Assembly (NCBI GenBank): GCA_014859215.1 | Contig: JACUUS010000143.1 | Span: 1 to 5,786, forward strand | DNA: 5,786 bases | Origin: Dehalococcoidia bacterium | Lineage (GTDB): Bacteria > Chloroflexota > Dehalococcoidia > SZUA-161 | Direction: 5' to 3' | Shown here: one piece after another, positions 1-3,623 of the stretch | Layout of the letters: every line of letters begins with the position of its first letter | Numbering within the stretch: the stretch's first letter is position 1 | Translations under genes and position numbers: made by a program | Notes under the pieces: model-generated | What the model was told of the DNA's origin: nothing | What the model saw: only the letters and a program-made list of their open reading frames with translations | Database searches by the model: none

Positions 1-13
1 TTCATTTGTGTCA

Positions 14-33
14 TAGAGTAGGGGATCACTCTA
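14..33. repeat. Small inverted repeat TAGAGT/ACTCTA
   Basis: The arms TAGAGT (14-19) and ACTCTA (28-33) are perfect complements around an 8-base loop. No T-tract follows, so it does not look like a standard intrinsic terminator. It could be the remains of a terminator for a gene beyond the left edge, or chance. Confidence 0.35.
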
Positions 34-43
34 CTTGGAGGGG

Positions 44-55
44 CTCGCAATGACG
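44..55 (-). repeat. Inverted partner of the CGTCATTGCGAG repeat end
   Basis: CTCGCAATGACG is the exact reverse complement of CGTCATTGCGAG at 133-144. The two ends face each other across 77 bases (56-132). This suggests either two repeat copies in opposite orientation or one larger element with inverted ends. The bases beside it (GGAGGGG on the left) also resemble the complement of purine-rich repeat sequence, but not exactly. Confidence 0.65.
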
Positions 56-64
56 TGGTGCTAC

Positions 65-77
65 GCGCCTTTGGCGC
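65..77. repeat. Short GC-rich hairpin GCGCC-TTT-GGCGC
   Basis: A perfect 5-base stem (65-69 with 73-77) encloses a 3-base TTT loop. It lies between the two inverted repeat ends. It has no T-tract after it and is not a credible terminator. It may be internal structure of the repeat element. Confidence 0.4.
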
Positions 78-103
78 ACTGCTTCGGAAAGACGTGCTCG
101 TAC

Positions 104-207
104 CCCTGGCAAAGCACCGGGCGCGCCTGAACCGTCATTGCGAGGAGGGCGAAGGAGGCTTTGCCGCAGGAGGCCGACGCGGCAATCCTGTCCGTCCCTG
201 GCAAAGC
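104..207 (+). repeat. 12-base direct repeat pair CCCTGGCAAAGC
   Basis: CCCTGGCAAAGC occurs exactly at 104-115 and again at 196-207, in the same orientation and 92 bases apart. The copies flank the 133-187 repeat unit asymmetrically. A 12-base exact match this close is unlikely by chance in about 250 bases. It may mark an ancient duplication or a composite repeat element. It is too long and too far from the element ends to be called a target-site duplication with confidence. Confidence 0.6.
133..187 (+). repeat. Dispersed intergenic repeat, CGTCATTGCGAG...GCGGCAATC type
   Basis: The unit begins CGTCATTGCGAGGAGG and ends GACGCGGCAATC, with three GGAGG blocks inside (around 145, 155 and 169). 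Its ends (CATTGC and GGCAATC) are partly complementary, so the single strand can fold. Elements with these same end sequences recur many times in intergenic regions of several environmental bacteria, including Dehalococcoidia; that is from general knowledge, not a search. The function of such elements is unknown. Whether it is multi-copy in this genome cannot be seen from the window. Confidence 0.6.
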
Positions 208-259
208 GGAACCTGCAGGGCCGCGGCGCACCCGGCGCGAGGACAACTCTGCCGGCTGG

Positions 260-288
260 TTGCGCTGGCGGATGTTTGTTGTTAGAAT
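260..288 (+). promoter_or_regulatory. Sigma70-type promoter for the degV operon, extended -10
   Basis: The -35 is TTGCGC (260-265) and the -10 is TAGAAT (283-288, five of six consensus bases), separated by exactly 17 bases. TGT sits directly before the -10 (280-282), which makes an extended TGn element that can offset the weak -35. Transcription would begin near 295 and leave a leader of about 39 bases before the degV ATG. The arrangement closely matches the promoter at 2601-2629. Confidence 0.6.
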
Positions 289-333
289 CTCCGCATATTT
301 ACTCTCCTATCTTGAGCAGGGAGCGGGACTGGA

Positions 334-1206
334 ATGAAGAAAGTAGCCGTCATCACTGAAAGCAGCTCTTGTGTACCCAGGGAGATGGTCGACCAGTACG
401 GTATCCGGGTATTGCCTTTGATACTGGTAATAGAGGACCGGTCATACCGTGACGGCGTGGATATGACCTCCCGCGAGTTCTACGAGCTGCTGACGAAGGT
501 TAAGAGGCTTCCTACATCGTCATCTCCATCGCCGGGTGAATACCTGGAGGTTTTTACGGAGCTTTCCAGGGACAGTGACAGTATTTTCTGCGTCAGCCTG
601 CCGCCGCATCTGGGCATGGCCTACAATGCCGCAATGGAAGCGAAAAGACTGGCCAGGGAGATACTCCCGGAAATGTCTATAGAGGTCTTCCCATGCCGGG
701 GACCGGCACTTACGCAGGCATTCATCGCGCAGGCTGCGGCAGAGGCCGCAAACGCCGGGGAAAGCCTGGCCAGGGTAGTGAAGGCGGCAAACGATCGCAT
801 GGACAAGATGCATGCCTTCGCCGTGCTCGATACATTCTATTACCTGGCAAAGGGCGGGCGCATTCCGCGGGCGGCTGCTTGGGCCGGGTCGCTGTTCAAG
901 ATCAAACCTATCCTCGACGCGACCAATGATGTGAAACTGTGCGAACGGACGCGCACGAAGAAGAGAGCGCTCGAACGTTTACTGGAGATCATGGAACAGA
1001 GGGCGCAGGGAAGGCCCGTACATGTGAACCTGATGCATGCCAACGACCCGGACGAGGCTCAGAACCTCAAAGCGGCGATTATGCGGCAGCTCAACTGCGT
1101 CGAGTTCTATATTACTGACTTCACGCCGGTGATCGGCGCCCATACAGGCCCCGGCACACTCGGGGTCGCGTTCTACTCCGACGTAAACGATAGTGAGGAA
1201 GGATAA
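334..1206 (+). CDS. DegV/FakB family fatty-acid-binding protein, divergent
   Basis: This 290-residue protein has the usual length and layout of the DegV family, soluble proteins that hold a fatty acid in a buried pocket. FakB members present it to the kinase FakA for conversion to acyl-phosphate. Visible family signatures are ITESSS (7-12), RDGVDM (39-44), PTSSSPSPGEY with the conserved Thr61 (60-70), LAKGGRIPRA (171-180), IKPIL (190-194), RTRTKKRAL (206-213) and GAHTGPGTLGV (268-278), whose His270 corresponds to the ligand-contacting His. Two elements are missing: the usual LSGTY reads LGMAY (93-97), and the V-DS segment reads VFPCRGP (118-124). The ATG at 334 gives the family-typical MKKVAVITESS start, with AGGGAG at 318-323, 10 bases upstream. 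It is first in a probable operon, 2 bases before the PlsY-like gene. The family call is firm; the ligand and fatty-acid role are inferred. Confidence 0.9.
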   Translation: MKKVAVITESSSCVPREMVDQYGIRVLPLILVIEDRSYRDGVDMTSREFYELLTKVKRLPTSSSPSPGEYLEVFTELSRDSDSIFCVSLPPHLGMAYNAAMEAKRLAREILPEMSIEVFPCRGPALTQAFIAQAAAEAANAGESLARVVKAANDRMDKMHAFAVLDTFYYLAKGGRIPRAAAWAGSLFKIKPILDATNDVKLCERTRTKKRALERLLEIMEQRAQGRPVHVNLMHANDPDEAQNLKAAIMRQLNCVEFYITDFTPVIGAHTGPGTLGVAFYSDVNDSEEG

Positions 1207-1208
1207 CA

Positions 1209-1892
1209 ATGTGGGATGAGTTCGGATTGATCGTCGGGGCATACATACTGGGTTCGTTCCCGTTTATGTACCTCCTGGGGAGAGTTCACGGAGTCGACCT
1301 CAGGCAGTATCCGGATATGCACATCGCTCTCTGGCAGAAAGTGAACCGGCTGGAGGCTTTTTTCGGTACGTTCCTGGACTTCGGGAAGGGGGTGGCGGCT
1401 GTCCTCATCGCGCGGGCGCTTGATTTTTCGCCGGGCTGGGTAGCCTTCGCGGGCGTGGCCGCGGTGGTCGGGCAAATGTGGCCTGTTTTCATGAAGTTCA
1501 AGGGAGAGAAAGGGAACAGCATCGGCCTGGCCATGTCGGGCGCGCTCGCCACGATGGCCATGTTCATTTCGCTGATCCCGATTGCACTTGGTTTCTTCAT
1601 AAGGACTATTCCCCGCCTGATGAGAAACGATCAGCCGATGAAGGAACGGCTCCGGCTGGGCGGTCCGCCCAGCCTCAGTCTGCCCCTGGGCATGGCTGCC
1701 GGTTTCGCAGTGATGCCTCTGGCTGCATGGGGAACAGGCCAGCCTTCGGCGGTGATTATTGCCTTTGTCTGCCTGTTCCTGCTGCTGATGATTAGAAGGG
1801 TCACAGACGACCTCGGTGAAGACCTGCAGCAGTCTACCGGGAAAAGGTCCGCTTTTTTGTGCCGGCTTCTGTTCGATCGCAGCGAGATCTAG
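1209..1892 (+). CDS. PlsY-like glycerol-3-phosphate acyltransferase family membrane protein, active-site motifs degenerate
   Basis: This 227-residue, multi-spanning membrane protein resembles PlsY, which transfers an acyl group from acyl-phosphate to glycerol-3-phosphate in the first step of phospholipid synthesis. Family features are the N-terminal YILGSFPFMYLLGRVHGVDLR (12-32), DFGKG (57-61) and the phosphate-loop-like block WPVFMKFKGEKGNS (91-104). Likely membrane segments are about 5-24, 52-71, 74-90, 110-132, 157-175 and 178-195. Departures are marked. After VDLR the family's GSGNxGATN is replaced by PDMHIALWQ (35-43), GH before the phosphate loop is GQ (88-89), GGKG is GEKG, and the C-terminal RHRxNI is RRVTDD (196-201). 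It is somewhat longer than the usual 200 or so, with a basic loop at 132-155 and a polar tail. The ATG lies 2 bases after degV, with GAGGAAGG 6 bases upstream. Family membership is likely; catalysis is doubtful. Confidence 0.8.
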   Translation: MWDEFGLIVGAYILGSFPFMYLLGRVHGVDLRQYPDMHIALWQKVNRLEAFFGTFLDFGKGVAAVLIARALDFSPGWVAFAGVAAVVGQMWPVFMKFKGEKGNSIGLAMSGALATMAMFISLIPIALGFFIRTIPRLMRNDQPMKERLRLGGPPSLSLPLGMAAGFAVMPLAAWGTGQPSAVIIAFVCLFLLLMIRRVTDDLGEDLQQSTGKRSAFLCRLLFDRSEI

Positions 1893-1956
1893 GCCCGCCC
1901 GGTCCTCTCGTTCCTCTGCGTCATTGCCTTCAGCTATGAATGTGTGGGGACAGCGT

Positions 1957-2544
1957 ATGTACCGGAGAAACCCTGAAGAAGAACTCGGAAGACTGAAGGA
2001 ATTCCTGGGCGAGCTTTCTGAGCCGGTGGCCAGGCCGGTATTTGTGCTCGTAAGCGGCCTTCCCGGAACAGGTAAGACCTATTTCAGCCGCAGGCTGGGA
2101 GAGCGGCTTCCTAGTGTAATCGTTGAAAGCGACGCTCTGCGCAAAGTGCTTTTCGCACACCCAACCTACAGGCCGGAGGAGAGCCAGCGCCTCTTTACGG
2201 CCACACACCATTTGATCGAAGGCCTGCTGAAAGGCGGCCGGTCCGTGATATTTGATGCAACCAACGTGCTCGAACAGCACCGACAGCATCTCTATCGGAT
2301 TGCCGAGAAGCTCGGTGTCAGGCTAATCATAGTCCATGTGGAAGCGCCCCATGAGGTTGTCCGTGAACGTCTTGAGGACAGATCGGTCCATCGTCGTCCG
2401 GATGAGAAGTCTGATGCAGGCTGGGATGTGTACTCGAGAATGCGCTCGAGGGCCGAGCGGATCAGGCGGAACTACTTCTCAGTTGACACCTCCAGAGATA
2501 TAGCTCCGGTAATCGAGAAGATCGTACGGGAAGCGAGAAGATAG
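1957..2544 (+). CDS. Small P-loop kinase (AAA_33 / zeta-toxin-like ATP-binding protein)
   Basis: A 195-residue soluble protein of the P-loop small-molecule or nucleic-acid kinase type. It has a Walker A GLPGTGKT (34-41), a VESDALRK strand-end motif (56-63) placed like the substrate-binding Asp of these kinases, a second strand ending in VIFDATN (97-103), VHVEAPHEVVRERL (126-139) at the usual strand before the lid, and an Arg-rich lid (R137, R142, R146, R147). This pattern is shared by polynucleotide 5'-kinases, gluconokinase-like and zeta-toxin-like proteins, so the substrate cannot be named. It is not related to the FakA kinase fold. The ATG at 1957 is preferred because TGGGGA ends 6 bases upstream; ATG 1936 and GTG 1942 are in frame but lack such a site, and a longer frame to 1816 would overlap plsY. 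It starts 64 bases after plsY with no clear promoter between, so co-transcription is likely. Confidence 0.8.
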   Translation: MYRRNPEEELGRLKEFLGELSEPVARPVFVLVSGLPGTGKTYFSRRLGERLPSVIVESDALRKVLFAHPTYRPEESQRLFTATHHLIEGLLKGGRSVIFDATNVLEQHRQHLYRIAEKLGVRLIIVHVEAPHEVVRERLEDRSVHRRPDEKSDAGWDVYSRMRSRAERIRRNYFSVDTSRDIAPVIEKIVREARR

Positions 2545-2552
2545 TACTGTCG

Positions 2553-2593
2553 CTGAAGCAACCAACCTTCGCGGGATGAGGCATGAGCTTCAG
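2553..2593. repeat. 7-base inverted repeat between the kinase gene and prs promoter
   Basis: CTGAAGC (2553-2559) and GCTTCAG (2587-2593) are perfect complements with a 27-base loop, and they end 7 bases before the prs -35. The loop is long for a terminator and only a weak T-rich run (ATCTTAATT) follows. It could be a poor terminator, a regulator site beside the promoter, or chance. Confidence 0.25.
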
Positions 2594-2600
2594 ATCTTAA

Positions 2601-2629
2601 TTGCCCGTGTTCCCCGTCTGTGCTATATT
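2601..2629 (+). promoter_or_regulatory. Sigma70-type promoter for prs-secA, extended -10
   Basis: TTGCCC (2601-2606) and TATATT (2624-2629, five of six consensus bases) are separated by exactly 17 bases, and TGC (2621-2623) makes an extended -10. Transcription would start near 2636, giving a leader of about 35 bases to the TTG at 2671. This also excludes the in-frame GTG at 2620, which falls inside the promoter. The match is better than that of the upstream promoter. Confidence 0.7.
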
Positions 2630-2656
2630 CTAGATGTTATCGCAGCTATATGAATC

Positions 2657-2663
2657 GAGGGGG
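2657..2663 (+). promoter_or_regulatory. Ribosome binding site that decides the prs start
   Basis: GAGGGGG ends 7 bases before TTG 2671, an ideal spacing. It lies downstream of the in-frame ATG at 2650, which itself has no Shine-Dalgarno sequence and would lie only about 14 bases from the predicted transcription start. The site therefore favours the TTG over the ATG. Confidence 0.7.
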
Positions 2664-2670
2664 CGCGAAA

Positions 2671-3612
2671 TTGTACGACGAACTGAAGGTCTTCACGGGA
2701 AATGCTCACCCGGGACTGGCGCAGTCTGTTTGCGATTACCTGGGGCTTCCGCTGGGCAAGATGGAGGTATTCGAGTTCAGCAATGAGAATATCTTCGTCC
2801 GGATCATGGAAAACGTACGCCAGCGAGATGTGTTTGTGGTGCAGCCAATTTGCTCGCCTGTGAACAGGAGCCTTGTCGAACTTCTAATAATAATTGACGC
2901 TATGAAACGGGCATCGGCGGGTAGAATCACCGCGGTAATGCCCTATTACGGGTACAGCCGAACGGATAAGAAGGACCAGCCGCGGGTGCCGATCACGGCC
3001 CGGCTGATCGCCGATTTGATAACTGTATCCGGCGCTAACCGGGTCTTGACCGTAGACCTGCACGCGGGGCAGATACAGGGTTTCTTCAACATCCCCGTAG
3101 ACGAGCTCACCGCGCTGTACCTGCTCAGCGAGTATGTATCTGAGAAGATGATGGACAACCTGGTTGTCGTGGCTACCGATGTTGGCATCACGAAAAGAGC
3201 TCGCGACCTGGCGGCTCGTATCGATGTGCCGCTGGCTATTATTGAGAAACGGCGCATAGGGAATATCGATAAGGCGGAGACTCTGACCGTGATCGGGGAC
3301 GTAAGGGGTAAGCGTGCGCTCCTGGTTGACGATGAAATAGACACCGCGGGTTCCATAACGAGCGCGGCTGCTGCTTTGAAGAAGCACGGGGCCACTGAAA
3401 TCCTGGCCTGCTGCACGCATCCGATACTGTCAGGCTCAGGGGTCCAGCGTATTAAGTCCAGCGACCTGAAGGAGATTGTGGTCACGGACACTGTTCCGGT
3501 GCCCCCCGAGAAGAGAGCTGATAACATAACCGTATTGTCTGTTGCATCTTTGATTGGCGAGGCTATACATCGTATTCACGCAGGCCTTTCCGTGGGTGCG
3601 ATGTTCCAGTGA
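2671..3612 (+). CDS. prs: Ribose-phosphate pyrophosphokinase (PRPP synthetase)
   Basis: This cytoplasmic enzyme transfers the pyrophosphate of ATP to ribose-5-phosphate, making PRPP for purine, pyrimidine, histidine, tryptophan and NAD synthesis. From TTG it has 313 residues, the normal length. Motifs in order: KVFTGNAHPGLAQ (6-18), FVVQP (55-59), LLIIIDAMKRASA (71-83), MPYYGYSRTDKKD (90-102), VDLHAGQIQGFF with the catalytic-region His131 (128-139), ATDVG (168-172), the flexible-loop IEKRR (191-195), the PRPP loop VDDEIDTAGS (219-228) and the C-terminal LSVASLIGEAIHRIH (289-303). Small differences from the textbook form are TDKKD for QDRKD, ATDVG for SPDVG and PVNRSLVE for PVNDNLME; the core residues are kept, so it should be active. 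It has its own promoter and is followed 11 bases later by secA, so the two are probably co-transcribed. Confidence 0.96.
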   Translation: MYDELKVFTGNAHPGLAQSVCDYLGLPLGKMEVFEFSNENIFVRIMENVRQRDVFVVQPICSPVNRSLVELLIIIDAMKRASAGRITAVMPYYGYSRTDKKDQPRVPITARLIADLITVSGANRVLTVDLHAGQIQGFFNIPVDELTALYLLSEYVSEKMMDNLVVVATDVGITKRARDLAARIDVPLAIIEKRRIGNIDKAETLTVIGDVRGKRALLVDDEIDTAGSITSAAAALKKHGATEILACCTHPILSGSGVQRIKSSDLKEIVVTDTVPVPPEKRADNITVLSVASLIGEAIHRIHAGLSVGAMFQ

Positions 3613-3623
3613 AGTGAGGTGGA

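Larger units (their letters stand above)
1..333. other. Repeat-rich intergenic region with no supported gene
   Basis: No convincing coding sequence lies here. The open frames present (for example + strand 55-285) translate to Arg/Ala/Gly-rich, low-complexity peptides with no recognisable domain, and they cross the repeat unit and reach into the promoter. The stretch instead holds a 12-base inverted pair (44-55 and 133-144), a dispersed-type repeat (133-187), a 12-base direct pair (104-115 and 196-207), two small hairpins (14-33 and 65-77) and the promoter of the downstream operon (260-288). The gene to the left lies outside the window. Confidence 0.75.

Noticed and set aside
14..33. Intrinsic terminator for an upstream gene
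   Set aside because: The stem is only 6 bases, AT-rich, and no T-tract follows on either strand.
55..359. Short overlapping open frames on both strands before degV (55-285 +, 138-359 +, 61-246 -)
   Set aside because: They cross the repeat elements and, for the + strand frames, the promoter. They have Arg/Ala/Gly-rich composition with no domain and no ribosome binding site, and one overlaps the degV start.
1816..1956. Upstream extension of the P-loop kinase into plsY
   Set aside because: The extra 47 residues are Ser/Arg-rich without family similarity, overlap plsY by 77 bases and have no supported start; ATG 1957 has a well-placed TGGGGA.
1893..1956. Possible promoter before the kinase (TTGCCT at 1924, TATGAA at 1935)
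   Set aside because: The spacing between the two hexamers is only about 5 bases, so they cannot form a sigma70 promoter.
334..2544. Toxin-antitoxin or defence island built on the zeta-toxin-like kinase
   Set aside because: No antitoxin, nuclease, methylase or other defence gene is present; neighbours are lipid-related and housekeeping genes.
2884..3527. Antisense open frames of 178 and 193 residues within prs
   Set aside because: Both are opposite an intact, conserved Prs sequence and overlap each other; no domain is visible, and codon bias in the sense gene explains the lack of stops.
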